Below are positions 55,105 through 63,705 of a DNA stretch of 64,000 bases, in pieces. The notes beneath the pieces are model-generated. The model was not told the origin of the DNA, searched no databases, and saw only the letters and a program-made list of their open reading frames with translations. Made by a program: the position numbers and the translations under genes. Source of the DNA: an uncultured Sphingomonas sp. (lineage in GTDB: Bacteria > Pseudomonadota > Alphaproteobacteria > Sphingomonadales > Sphingomonadaceae); the NCBI RefSeq assembly GCF_913778135.1, contig NZ_CAJYVU010000175.1:1-64000 (forward strand), read 5' to 3'. Each line of letters opens with the position of its first letter. Position 1 is the stretch's first letter.

Positions 55105-55988
55105 CTTACGAAATCGTCCACGTCACGCGCTTCGACTACGGCAGCGCGGTCAAGTTCGCGCGCTGCAATCTGCGGCTGCGCCCGATCGACTGGCCGGGCC
55201 AGACGGTCGAGCAGTACGAATTGCGCGTCAGTCCGTTTGGTCGCACCTATGCCGCGGTCGCTGAAGCCGGCCTCGCCAACGTGACGCGGCTGGTTGTCGA
55301 GCAACCGGTGCGACGGCTGACGATCGAGTCGATGGCGCGCGTACGGGTCGACCGGCTGGTACCAATGCCCGACGCCAGCGATCCGACGCTCGAACAGGTC
55401 GCCGCGCTCGCGCGTGCGTCGAGCGACCTGTCGGCGGCGAGCCCGGCGAACTATCTCTTCCCCTCTCCGCTGATCCCGCTCGACCAGGCGATCGCCGATT
55501 ACTGCGCGCCCGACCTGTCGCCGACGCGCGGGTGCCTTGAGGCGGGGATCGCGCTTGCACGGCGGATTCAGCGCGATTTCGCATTCGACGCCGCCGCGAC
55601 GCTGGTCGACACGCCCCCGCACGAGGCGTTCGCGAAACGCCGCGGCGTGTGTCAGGATTTCGCGCAGATCATGATCAACGGGCTGCGCGCTGCGGGACTG
55701 CCGGCTGCCTACGCCTCGGGTTATATCCGCACCATCCCGCCGCCCGGACAGGAGCGGCTGGTCGGCGCTGATGCGACGCACGCCTGGGTGCTTTTGTGGT
55801 GCGGCCCCGATCACGGCTGGGTGGGGCTCGATCCCACCAACGGCATCTGGATGGCGGGCGACCACATCGTCGTCGCGGTCGGGCGCGACTATGCCGAGAT
55901 CGCGCCGGTGGATGGCGTCGTGCTCGGGTCAGGCGCGCAGTCGATGGAGGTCAGCGTCGACGTCGCCCCCCAAGAGGCGCCGGCGTGA
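55101..55988 (+). CDS. Transglutaminase-like family protein
   Basis: This 295-residue protein has an N-terminal beta domain (about 1-85: YEIVHVTRFDYGSAVKFARCNLRLRP) and a transglutaminase-like domain with the full triad: Cys in KRRGVCQDFAQIMI, His in GADATHAWVLLW, and Asp in VGLDPTNG. Such proteins accompany ATP-grasp/alpha-E proteins and may act as amidases or crosslinkers on their product. The GTG start overlaps the upstream stop (GTGA), so the two proteins are translationally coupled. Confidence 0.9.
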   Translation: MTYEIVHVTRFDYGSAVKFARCNLRLRPIDWPGQTVEQYELRVSPFGRTYAAVAEAGLANVTRLVVEQPVRRLTIESMARVRVDRLVPMPDASDPTLEQVAALARASSDLSAASPANYLFPSPLIPLDQAIADYCAPDLSPTRGCLEAGIALARRIQRDFAFDAAATLVDTPPHEAFAKRRGVCQDFAQIMINGLRAAGLPAAYASGYIRTIPPPGQERLVGADATHAWVLLWCGPDHGWVGLDPTNGIWMAGDHIVVAVGRDYAEIAPVDGVVLGSGAQSMEVSVDVAPQEAPA

Positions 55989-56045
55989 TTGCACTCAACA
56001 TCAACCTGCCCCACATAGTCGGGTAACACACTCAACGGGGAATAG

Positions 56046-56996
56046 ATGGCCGATCCGTATCAGACCTTGGGCGTCGCGCGGGGCGCGTCCGAGGCCGACA
56101 TCAAGAAAGCGTATCGCAAGCTCGCCAAGGAGCTTCATCCGGACCGCAACAAGGACAATCCCAAGGCGTCCGAGCGGTTCAGCCAGGTGACGAGCGCGTA
56201 CGATTTGCTGACCGACAAGGACAAGCGCGCGCGCTTCGACCGCGGCGAGATCGACGGCGACGGCAACCCCGCTGCACCGTTCGGCTTCGGCGGCGGCATG
56301 GGCGGTGGGCAGCGGCCGGGCGGAATGGGCGGCGGCTTTCAGGGGCAGCAGTTCGACTTCGGCGGCGAAGGCGCGGACATGTCCGACATCTTTGAAGGAC
56401 TGTTCGGCGGGCGGCAGGGGGGTGGTGGCGGCTTTGCGAGCGGCTTCGGCCGACGCCAGCAGGCGCCGCGCGCGAAAGGGGCAAACGTGCAATATCGCCT
56501 GCGCGTTCCCTTCGTCGATGCGGCGGCTCTCGCAGCCCAGCGAATTACGCTGGGCGATGGCAAGACGATCGACCTGAAGCTGCCTGCGGGTGTCGAGGAC
56601 GGCACGCAGATGCGGCTGACGGGCAAGGGTGAGCCGGGGCCGGGCGGCGCAGGCGACGCGATCGTGACGATCGAGGTCGTGCCGCACCGCTTCTTCACCC
56701 GCCACGGCGACGACGTGCGGCTCGATCTGCCGATCACCCTCTCGGAGGCGGTACTGGGCGGCGCAGTGAAGGCGCCGACGGTCGAGAAGCCGGTCATGCT
56801 GACGATCGCGCCCGGCGCGACCAGCGGCAAGACGCTGCGGCTGAAGGGCAAGGGGTTCCACAAGAAAGGCGGCGGTCGCGGCGACCAGCTCGTCACGCTG
56901 ATGGTTGACGTGCCCGCGGACGATGCCGCGTTGAAGGCGTTCATCGCCGACTGGTCGCCCGCGAACCGGAACCCGCGCGAGGCGATGGGAGTCTGA
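56046..56996 (+). CDS. DnaJ-type co-chaperone without zinc finger (CbpA-like)
   Basis: This 316-residue DnaK partner has a J domain (residues 1-65) with the HPD tripeptide in KELHPDRNKDN, then a Gly/Phe-rich linker with GGGMGGGQRPGG. Two C-terminal substrate-binding domains follow (from about 145), with LKLPAGVEDGTQMRLTGKGEPG and LRLKGKGFHKKGGGRGD. There are no CxxCxGxG repeats, so it is not canonical DnaJ. ATG at 56046 follows GGGG. It is the first gene of a closely packed run that includes fabI and aroC. Confidence 0.92.
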   Translation: MADPYQTLGVARGASEADIKKAYRKLAKELHPDRNKDNPKASERFSQVTSAYDLLTDKDKRARFDRGEIDGDGNPAAPFGFGGGMGGGQRPGGMGGGFQGQQFDFGGEGADMSDIFEGLFGGRQGGGGGFASGFGRRQQAPRAKGANVQYRLRVPFVDAAALAAQRITLGDGKTIDLKLPAGVEDGTQMRLTGKGEPGPGGAGDAIVTIEVVPHRFFTRHGDDVRLDLPITLSEAVLGGAVKAPTVEKPVMLTIAPGATSGKTLRLKGKGFHKKGGGRGDQLVTLMVDVPADDAALKAFIADWSPANRNPREAMGV

Positions 56997-57980
56997 ATGG
57001 AGGTGACCGACACTGACGCACCGCCCTCGCTGACGCCGGAGGATCGCGCCCGGCATCACGCCCGTGCACGCGCGATGGTGTCGAAGGAATATGCCCGCGT
57101 GAAGCCGGGCAGCACCTTCTTCGAGGTGATGAAACGCGCTGCGATCGGCGTCTACAACGACGGGTTCATCCACGCGGGCAACCTTGCCTATCTCGCACTA
57201 ATGACGCTGTTTCCGTTCTTCATCGTGGCGGCGGCGGTGCTGTCGCTCGTTGGGCAGAGCACGGAAACGCAGCGCGCGGTGGCGAGCTTCCTCTCGGTCC
57301 TACCACCGGAGTCGGCCGAGCTGCTGCGCAAGCCGATCGCTGACGTGCTGCAGGCGCGCACGGGATCGCTGTTGTGGCTAGGTGCGCTCGTCGGACTGTG
57401 GACCGTCGGCAGCTTCGTGGAGACGATCCGCGACATCTTCCGCCGCGCCTATGGCACGCACGCGACGCAGTCGCTGTGGCGTGCGCGGCTGGGTTTGACG
57501 CTAGCGATCGTCGCCTCGGTGCTGGTCGCGCTCGTCTCATTCTTCGTGCAAGGGCTGCTAACCGCGGCCGAGCAGTTCATCTACCGCCTGCTGCCGTTCG
57601 CGCAGAACATCGCGGGGTGGCTGGGGCTCGCGCGCTTCGTGCCCGCGGCGATCATGTTTGGCGCCCTGTACATGCTGTTCTACTCGGTCACGCCGGGCAA
57701 ATACCGTCACAGCGATAATCGCAAATGGCCAGGCGCGCTGTTCACCGCGATTTGGTGGGTGAGCATGACCGCAGGACTACCCTGGGTGCTCTCCAAACTG
57801 GGTGGTTACGACTTGACCTATGGCAGTCTGGCGGGCGTGGTCGTGATGCTGCTGTTCTTCTACCTGATCGGGCTCGGCCTCGTGTTCGGTGCGCATCTGA
57901 ACGCGGCACTGGCGGAACCGCCCGAACCGGTTGTAGAGGGAACAGCTGACAAGATGATAGCAGGGACGGCGACGGCGTGA
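56997..57980 (+). CDS. YihY/BrkB (virulence factor BrkB) family membrane protein
   Basis: This 327-residue inner-membrane protein has about six helices and the family pattern DGFIHAGNLAYLALMTLFPFFIVAAAVLSLVG, TVGSFVETIRDIFRRAY, and YYS-like FYSVTPGKYRHSDNRKWPGALFTAIWWV. Function is unsettled (once called RNase BN in error). It begins at the ATG immediately after the dnaJ-like stop, and its stop overlaps the fabI GTG. Confidence 0.9.
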   Translation: MEVTDTDAPPSLTPEDRARHHARARAMVSKEYARVKPGSTFFEVMKRAAIGVYNDGFIHAGNLAYLALMTLFPFFIVAAAVLSLVGQSTETQRAVASFLSVLPPESAELLRKPIADVLQARTGSLLWLGALVGLWTVGSFVETIRDIFRRAYGTHATQSLWRARLGLTLAIVASVLVALVSFFVQGLLTAAEQFIYRLLPFAQNIAGWLGLARFVPAAIMFGALYMLFYSVTPGKYRHSDNRKWPGALFTAIWWVSMTAGLPWVLSKLGGYDLTYGSLAGVVVMLLFFYLIGLGLVFGAHLNAALAEPPEPVVEGTADKMIAGTATA

Positions 57981-58780
57981 ACGAATTGATGGCGGGCAAG
58001 CGCGGGCTGATCATGGGGCTCGCCAACGATCGGTCGCTCGCATGGGGTATCGCGAAGAAGCTGAGCGAGGCGGGTGCCGAACTCGCCTTCTCCTACCAGG
58101 GTGAGTCGCTCGAAAAGCGCGTCCGCCCGCTTGCCGAGCAGCTCGGGTCGAGCAAGCTAATCGACTGCGACGTGTCGGACATGACGCGGCTGGATGCGGC
58201 GTTCGCCGCGCTTGCCGCCGACTGGCCGACGCTTGACTTCGTCGTTCACGCGATCGGTTTCTCCGACAAGAACGAGCTTCGCGGCAAATACGTCGACACC
58301 AGCCTCGACAATTTCCTGCTGACGATGAACGTATCGGCGTACAGCTTCGTCGCAGTGGCGAAGCGCGCGCGCGCGATGATGCCGAACGGCGGCAGCCTGC
58401 TGACGCTCAGCTATTACGGCGCGGAGAAGGTCGTGCCGCATTACAACGTCATGGGCGTCGCCAAGGCCGCGCTGGAGACCAGCGTCAAATATCTGGCGAT
58501 GGACTTGGGGCCCGAGAACATCCGCGTCAACGCGATCTCGGCGGGTCCGATCAAGACGCTGGCGGCGAGCGGAATCGGCGACTTCCGCTACATCCTGAAG
58601 TGGAACGAGCTCAACTCGCCGCTACGCCGCAACGTGACGATCGACGACGTCGGCGGTGCGGGGCTGTACCTGCTGTCCGATCTCGCATCGGGCGTGACGG
58701 GCGAGATCCACCACGTCGATGCCGGCTACAACGTCATCGGCATGAAGGCCGAGGACGCGCCCGACATCGCGCTGGCGTGA
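57977..58780 (+). CDS. fabI: Enoyl-[acyl-carrier-protein] reductase (NADH), FabI
   Basis: This enzyme carries out the last reduction of each fatty-acid elongation cycle. The 267-residue protein has the FabI nucleotide fold GLIMGLANDRSLAWGIAKKL, the SYQGE and IDCDVSD segments, HAIGFSDK, and the active site SYYGAEKVVPHYNVMGVAKAA with the Tyr and Lys spaced by six residues. PIKTLAASGIGDF is the substrate-binding loop. The GTG at 57977 overlaps the upstream stop; ATG at 57989 is possible. The sequence suggests a normal triclosan-type FabI. Confidence 0.96.
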   Translation: MNELMAGKRGLIMGLANDRSLAWGIAKKLSEAGAELAFSYQGESLEKRVRPLAEQLGSSKLIDCDVSDMTRLDAAFAALAADWPTLDFVVHAIGFSDKNELRGKYVDTSLDNFLLTMNVSAYSFVAVAKRARAMMPNGGSLLTLSYYGAEKVVPHYNVMGVAKAALETSVKYLAMDLGPENIRVNAISAGPIKTLAASGIGDFRYILKWNELNSPLRRNVTIDDVGGAGLYLLSDLASGVTGEIHHVDAGYNVIGMKAEDAPDIALA

Positions 58781-59151
58781 ACGGGCGCAGCGTTCTCGAG
58801 AAGCCAGGCCTGAGGCCGAGCGAGGCGCCCGCGTGCGTCGACCTGCCGCCCGCGTTCGCTGCGGCCCTACCCGCGAGCGACGAGCAGAACTCCGAGACGA
58901 ATTTGGTACTCGTGCGCGATCGCGCCGGGGTCGCAGCTTCCTTTGCGCCGGGCAAACGGCTTGGTTTGGGCTATTCCAAACGCTCGGGCGCGCACGCTAG
59001 CGACTTGTCGCGAGATATGGGTTGGGAGATGCTGGCGGCCGCGGACTTCCTCCCAGTGACACAGGTCGCGTTGGACGACGACTGGTCGGCGCTGCGCTTT
59101 CGCCCGCGCGCCGAGATCAGGCGGCTGACCCGCGCGAGCGAGCGCGCGTGA
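58777..59151 (+). CDS. Unknown 124-residue protein between fabI and a GNAT gene
   Basis: I do not recognise this protein. It has no signal peptide or membrane segment, is Ala/Arg-rich, and carries LVLVRDRAGVAASFAPGKRLGLGYSKRSG in the middle and MGWEMLAAADFLPVTQVALDDDWSALRF near the end. The frame has high GC at codon third positions like its neighbours. It is bracketed by GTGA overlaps on both sides: its GTG overlaps the fabI stop and its stop overlaps the GNAT start. This argues that it is a real coupled gene. Confidence 0.6.
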   Translation: MNGRSVLEKPGLRPSEAPACVDLPPAFAAALPASDEQNSETNLVLVRDRAGVAASFAPGKRLGLGYSKRSGAHASDLSRDMGWEMLAAADFLPVTQVALDDDWSALRFRPRAEIRRLTRASERA

Positions 59152-59669
59152 TCGCGATCCGGCCCGCCAGCGGACATGACGTTGCCGCGATCGACGCACT
59201 GCTGCGCACCAGCTTCGCACAAGCGGAGGAAGCCGATCTGGTCCGCGATCTGTGCATCGCAGGCGACATGGTGCTGATGCTCGCCGCGCATGACGAGGAC
59301 ACGGGCACGCTCGCCGGGACGGTGGCATTCAGCCGCATGGACGTGGCGGTCGCGGGCAAGCCGATCGCGGCGGTCGCGCTGGCGCCAGTGGCGGTCGCGG
59401 CGGACTACCGCCACAAAGGGGTCGCCGAGGCGCTGATCCAGGCCGGGATCAACCGGCTGGAGCAGGAAGGCGTGATGCTGTGCTTCGTGCTGGGCGATCC
59501 CGCTTTCTACGCGCGCTTCGGGTTCGATGCTGATTTCGCGCGCAATTTCGACTCGCCTTATGCGGGCGATTACCTGATGGCGCTGGCGTTACAGGGTGGG
59601 TTGGTGCCGTGCGGAGTGCGCGAACATGCCCGTCACGCACCCGCATTTGCCAGGCTGTCGCAACCATGA
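59148..59669 (+). CDS. GNAT-family N-acetyltransferase
   Basis: This 173-residue protein has the GNAT fold: a beta-strand start ([21 protein letters not shown]), [41 protein letters not shown] with the acetyl-CoA loop ([11 protein letters not shown]/QxxGxG/A type), and [15 protein letters not shown], typical of YhbS-like members. The substrate is unknown. The GTG at 59148 overlaps the upstream stop and its own stop overlaps the aroC ATG (ATGA). Confidence 0.88.
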   Translation: MIAIRPASGHDVAAIDALLRTSFAQAEEADLVRDLCIAGDMVLMLAAHDEDTGTLAGTVAFSRMDVAVAGKPIAAVALAPVAVAADYRHKGVAEALIQAGINRLEQEGVMLCFVLGDPAFYARFGFDADFARNFDSPYAGDYLMALALQGGLVPCGVREHARHAPAFARLSQP

Positions 59670-60733
59670 GCTTCAACACCTTCGGCCGTGTATTTCGCTT
59701 CACCACCTGGGGAGAGAGCCACGGGCCGGCGATCGGCACGGTGGTCGATGGCTGCCCGCCGGGCATCGCGCTGACCGAAAGCGACATCCAGCCGTGGCTC
59801 GACCAGCGGCGCCCGGGCACCTCGCGCTTCACGACGCAGCGACGCGAGCCCGACCAAATACGCATTCTGTCGGGTGTGTTCGAGGGCAAGACAACCGGCA
59901 CGCCGATCAGCCTGATGATCGAGAACGTCGACCAACGATCGAAGGATTATTCGGAGGTCGCGCAGGCCTATCGGCCCGGACACGCCGATTACGCCTATGA
60001 TGCCAAATACGGCTTCCGCGACTATCGCGGCGGCGGGCGGTCGTCGGCACGCGAGACCGCGTCGCGCGTCGCGGCCGGCGCCGTCGCGCGCCTAGTCGTG
60101 CCGCAAGTGCGCATCCGCGCCTGGGTCGAGGCGATCGGCGGCGACGCGGTCGATCCCGCCAACTTCGACGACGCGCAGATCGACGCCAATCCGTTCTTCT
60201 GCCCCGACGCCGCTGCTGCTGCGCGCTGGGAGGCGAAGGTCGATACCGCGCGCAAGGCGGGATCATCGCTCGGCGCGGTGGTCGCGTGCGAGGCGTCGGG
60301 TGTGCCCGCCGGCTGGGGGGCGCCACTCTACGCCAAGCTCGACAGCGAACTCGCCGCCGCGGCGATGTCGATCAACGCGGTCAAGGGCGTGGAGATCGGG
60401 GACGGCTTCGCTGCCGCGGCGCTGACGGGCGAGCAGAACGCCGATGCGATGCGCCCCGGCGCTGATAGGCCTGCGTTTCTCGCGAATCACGCCGGTGGGA
60501 TCGCGGGTGGGATAGCGACCGGGCAGCCGATCCGACTTCGCGTCGCATTCAAGCCGACCAGTTCCATCCTGACTCCGGTCGAGACGATCTCACGCGCCGG
60601 CGAAGCGGCGCAGATCGCGACGCGCGGGCGCCATGACCCTTGCGTCGGCATCCGCGGCGTGCCGGTGGTGGAGGCCATGGTCGCGCTGGTGCTCGCCGAT
60701 CAGGCGCTGCTCCACCGGGCGCAATGTGGATGA
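59666..60733 (+). CDS. aroC: Chorismate synthase
   Basis: This enzyme converts 5-enolpyruvylshikimate-3-phosphate to chorismate, the branch point of aromatic amino-acid synthesis, and uses reduced FMN. The 355-residue protein has [24 protein letters not shown], the [17 protein letters not shown] region, [41 protein letters not shown], and [19 protein letters not shown]. The ATG at 59666 overlaps the acetyltransferase stop and matches the normal start MSFNTFG. It is the last gene of the run from the DnaJ-like gene. Confidence 0.97.
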   Translation: MSFNTFGRVFRFTTWGESHGPAIGTVVDGCPPGIALTESDIQPWLDQRRPGTSRFTTQRREPDQIRILSGVFEGKTTGTPISLMIENVDQRSKDYSEVAQAYRPGHADYAYDAKYGFRDYRGGGRSSARETASRVAAGAVARLVVPQVRIRAWVEAIGGDAVDPANFDDAQIDANPFFCPDAAAAARWEAKVDTARKAGSSLGAVVACEASGVPAGWGAPLYAKLDSELAAAAMSINAVKGVEIGDGFAAAALTGEQNADAMRPGADRPAFLANHAGGIAGGIATGQPIRLRVAFKPTSSILTPVETISRAGEAAQIATRGRHDPCVGIRGVPVVEAMVALVLADQALLHRAQCG

Positions 60734-60834
60734 TTGTTGCGAGAGAGCAATAAAACTCGTGCTCATAACCGAGCTGCCAAGTACATTCTTTCAGATCATA
60801 GTCGTTGATTCGTACTGATCCACGACAAGTCTGC

Positions 60835-60870
60835 GGGCCTCTACCAAGTCTTAGGGCCTCTACCTGTCTT
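60835..60870. repeat. Short tandem direct repeat
   Basis: GGGCCTCTACCAAGTCTT (60835-60852) is followed one base later by GGGCCTCTACCTGTCTT (60854-60870): 11 identical bases, then a near-identical end. It lies in the 229-bp gap after aroC, where no gene is supported. It is probably a local duplication. Confidence 0.5.
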
Positions 60871-60962
60871 GTCGCTGGACCAGCCGGCCGCGGCGGCGGC
60901 CTGCCCTCGGAACATCTTGCAACAGCCCTCGTTGAGCCTTCCGATACGAAGGAGAGACTGAG

Positions 60963-61334
60963 ATGCGTTACATGATCCCCCTCGCCGCGGTGGCGCTTGC
61001 GCTCCCCGCAATTGCTTCTGCGCAGACGACCGGCGGTACCGCCGGCGGCACGATGGGCGCCGGCACCACGACCGGCACGATGGGTACCCAGACCGGCACG
61101 ATGGGCACGATGAACCCGACGTCGCCGAGCACCGGCAGCACGATGTCGACCAACTCGACCATGAGCACCCCGTCGACCACCACGACGACGCGGTCAACGC
61201 GTCGCAGCACGCGCAAGGGCACGATGTCGTCGCCCAGCACAATGCCGAGCACGTCAACCACCGACTCGACGATGATGCCATCGACCGATCCGATGAGCAC
61301 GACGCCGAATGCGATGGGCAGCGCGCCGCGCTAA
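60963..61334 (+). CDS. Low-complexity Ser/Thr/Met-rich secreted protein
   Basis: This 123-residue protein has a signal peptide ending near AIASAQ. The mature part is almost entirely Thr, Ser, Met, Gly and Pro, with recurring GTMG, STMS and PSTTT units and a short Arg-rich island (TRSTRRSTRKG). ATG at 60963 follows AAGGAGAG, so it is very likely translated. Met-rich tracts can bind copper, and Ser/Thr tracts can be glycosylated, but neither is shown. It ends at a shared bidirectional terminator before purA. Function unknown. Confidence 0.75.
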   Translation: MRYMIPLAAVALALPAIASAQTTGGTAGGTMGAGTTTGTMGTQTGTMGTMNPTSPSTGSTMSTNSTMSTPSTTTTTRSTRRSTRKGTMSSPSTMPSTSTTDSTMMPSTDPMSTTPNAMGSAPR

Positions 61335-61357
61335 ACGCGCAGTATGAGTTGACACAG

Positions 61358-61385
61358 AAAGGCCCGGGTTACGCCGGGGCCTTTT
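61358..61385. terminator. Bidirectional terminator between the low-complexity gene and purA
   Basis: The stem GGCCCGG / CCGGGGCC (one bulged G) has AAA before it and TTTT after it, so it can end transcripts from both convergent genes. It lies 23 bases after one stop and 15 bases after the purA stop. Confidence 0.8.
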
Positions 61386-61400
61386 CGTATATTTGCCGGG

Positions 61401-62690
61401 TCAATCCGCGAACGGATCGCGGACAAGGATCGTATCCTCGCGCTCCGGGCTGGTAGAGACGAGTGCTACCGGACAGCGGATCAACTCCTCGACGCGGCGG
61501 ATGTACTTGATCGCCTGCGCCGGCAGGTCGGCCCAGCTGCGCGCACCCGCGGTTGAGCCGGACCAACCTTCCATCACCTCGTAGACCGGCTCGACCTCCG
61601 CCTGATCCTTGGCGTGCGCGGGGTAATAGTCGAGCTCTTGCCCGCGCAGGCGGTAGCCCGTGCAGATGCTGATCGTCTCGAACCCGTCGAGTACATCGAG
61701 CTTGGTGAGCGCGATTCCGGTGATGCCGCTAACCGCCGCCGACTGGCGCACCAGCACCGCGTCGAACCAGCCGCACCGCCGCTTGCGTCCCGTCACCGTG
61801 CCGAATTCGCGCCCGCGCGTGCCGAGCCGCTCGCCGGTCGCGTCGTCTAGCTCGGTCGGAAACGGTCCCGAGCCGACCCGCGTCGTGTACGCCTTGGCGA
61901 TGCCGAGCACGAAGCCGACCGCCGCCGGTCCCAGCCCCGATCCGCCCGCCGCGGTGCCCGCGATCGTGTTTGACGAGGTGACATAGGGGTAGGTGCCGTG
62001 GTCGACGTCGAGCAGCACGCCCTGCGCGCCCTCGAACAGGATGCGGCGACCGGCGGTCCGCGCCTCGTTCAGGTCGCGCCAGACCGGCTTCGCGAACGAG
62101 AGAACGAAATTGGCGATCTCGCGCAGGTCGGCGAGCAGGCGCTCGCGATCGATCGGCGCCTCACCGAAACCGGCACGCAGCGCGTCGTGGTGCGCGCATA
62201 GGCGGTCGAGCTGAGGGCCGAGATCATCCAGATGCGCTAGGTCGCAGACACGCAGCGCGCGACGCCCAACCTTGTCCTCATACGCCGGACCGATGCCGCG
62301 GCGCGTGGTGCCGATCTTCCCCGCGCCACTCGCATCCTCGCGCAAGGCATCCAGATCGCGGTGGAACGGCAGGATCAGCGCGCAAGTGTCCGCGATCCTG
62401 AGCGTGTCGGGAGTGGCGACGACGCCCTGCTCGCCCAGCCGCTGCACCTCGTCGCGAAGCGCCCAGGGATCGAGCACCACGCCGTTGCCGATCACCGACG
62501 GCGTGCCGCGCACGATGCCCGATGGCAGCAGCGACAGCTTGTAGACGTTCTCACCGACCACCAGCGTATGGCCCGCGTTGTGCCCGCCCTGAAAGCGGAC
62601 GACCACGTCGGCGCGCTCGGCCAGCCAGTCAACGACCTTGCCCTTGCCCTCGTCGCCCCACTGAGCGCCGATCACCGCTACGTTCGCCAT
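61401..62690 (-). CDS. purA: Adenylosuccinate synthetase
   Basis: This enzyme joins IMP and aspartate with GTP in AMP synthesis. The 429-residue protein has the P-loop-like [86 protein letters not shown] and LTKLDVLDG. The ATG at 62690 gives the standard start MANVAVIG; the ten extra upstream codons are unlikely. It lies downstream of hisZ on the same strand, with a disrupted DUF4336 gene between them. Confidence 0.97.
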   Translation of the reverse strand: MANVAVIGAQWGDEGKGKVVDWLAERADVVVRFQGGHNAGHTLVVGENVYKLSLLPSGIVRGTPSVIGNGVVLDPWALRDEVQRLGEQGVVATPDTLRIADTCALILPFHRDLDALREDASGAGKIGTTRRGIGPAYEDKVGRRALRVCDLAHLDDLGPQLDRLCAHHDALRAGFGEAPIDRERLLADLREIANFVLSFAKPVWRDLNEARTAGRRILFEGAQGVLLDVDHGTYPYVTSSNTIAGTAAGGSGLGPAAVGFVLGIAKAYTTRVGSGPFPTELDDATGERLGTRGREFGTVTGRKRRCGWFDAVLVRQSAAVSGITGIALTKLDVLDGFETISICTGYRLRGQELDYYPAHAKDQAEVEPVYEVMEGWSGSTAGARSWADLPAQAIKYIRRVEELIRCPVALVSTSPEREDTILVRDPFAD

Positions 62691-62956
62691 GAGATACAGA
62701 ACTCCGCCTGCCGCGTGCAATCCGCGCGCCCTTCGACAGGGCTCGGCGCGCGAACGGTTCCGAATTGTCCGCGGCGCGGGTAGCCGCGCGCGCGCGGCGG
62801 GTCAACCGGGCGGAAGGTCACTCCCCGCGCATGTGTGCGCCCGCGAGACTTCACGGCGGTGAAAAAGAGTAACGGCATCTCTGGCGACGACCATCAATCC
62901 GGGAAAGCGGTCGGGCTTCGATAAAGAGCATGAACGCTGCCACTGCTAGGTGCCGA

Positions 62957-63660
62957 TTACCGCGCCACCTTTTCGCGAAGCAGCCAATCGAAAGCGTGTG
63001 CGATTGCCCGTTGACCGTCGCGTCTCACCGGCGCGCCATGCGCCATCAGCACGCACTCAGTCGGCCACGCCCTTATGCGTCGTGCCGCCTCTATGGCGGA
63101 CACGCGATCGCGAAAAGACATCCGGAATTTTCGCGGAACCGTTGGTTTGTCGGCGGTTAGAAAATCGAGCTTGGCGATCATGGCCCGCCATCCCTTGAAC
63201 CAACCTGCTTCGAAGTGCTGGATGAGATCGGCGAAGAGCGCCGTCCGGCTCGCGCGGTGGAAGAACACGACCTCCATAGTTAACCGGTTATTTCCGACGA
63301 CGACCTGATCGATGTCGCCCGACCAACCCGGCGCCGGCACATCCTCAAGGTCGCGATCCCACCTCAAGTCCGGCCGTTTGATCCGCAATGCCGGCACGGC
63401 GTAGGAGAGCGCGTCCGGGTATGCGACCTGCCACTCACCAACGAATACATGGTGCAGCGTGTTGGCGCGACGAGATGTCTGACCGATCCCAGATCATCGA
63501 CCGCGGCCTGAAGCTCGTCGGAAAGAGCTGTGGGCGACCAGATCAGTAAAGCGCCGTCCGACAGGCGGATGACGGCCATACGCGTCGGATAGACAAACCC
63601 TGCGACCGACACAGCTGGCCCATCAACGATCCACAGGTCTCTACCGAACGGCTGCAGCAT
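62957..63660 (-). pseudogene. DUF4336 domain protein, interrupted by a one-base frameshift
   Basis: The first part (ATG at 63660) reads PFGRDLWIVDGPAVSVAGFVYPTRMAVIRLSDG to VRHLVAP. The second part, in another frame, reads LHHVFVGEWQVAYPDALSYAVPALR through DQVVVGNNRLTMEVVFFHRASRTALFADL to the stop at 62957. Together they form one continuous DUF4336 (metallo-beta-lactamase-like) protein of about 234 residues. The frames join if one base is added near 63461-63466, inside the conserved APN-x-LHH metal-site region. Either the gene is broken in this strain or the base was lost in sequencing or assembly. Confidence 0.82.
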
Positions 63661-63705
63661 CCACTTATCCTCAGGCGCCGCGTTGGGCGAAAGCCCGACA
63701 CTATT

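Noticed and set aside
56274-56450. Gly-rich repeats in the DnaJ-like gene considered as a DNA repeat
   Set aside because: They are the normal Gly/Phe linker of DnaJ-type proteins.
62691-62956. Gap between purA and the DUF4336 pseudogene searched for a riboswitch or small gene
   Set aside because: Only GC-rich low-complexity sequence was seen; no aptamer pattern or supported frame.
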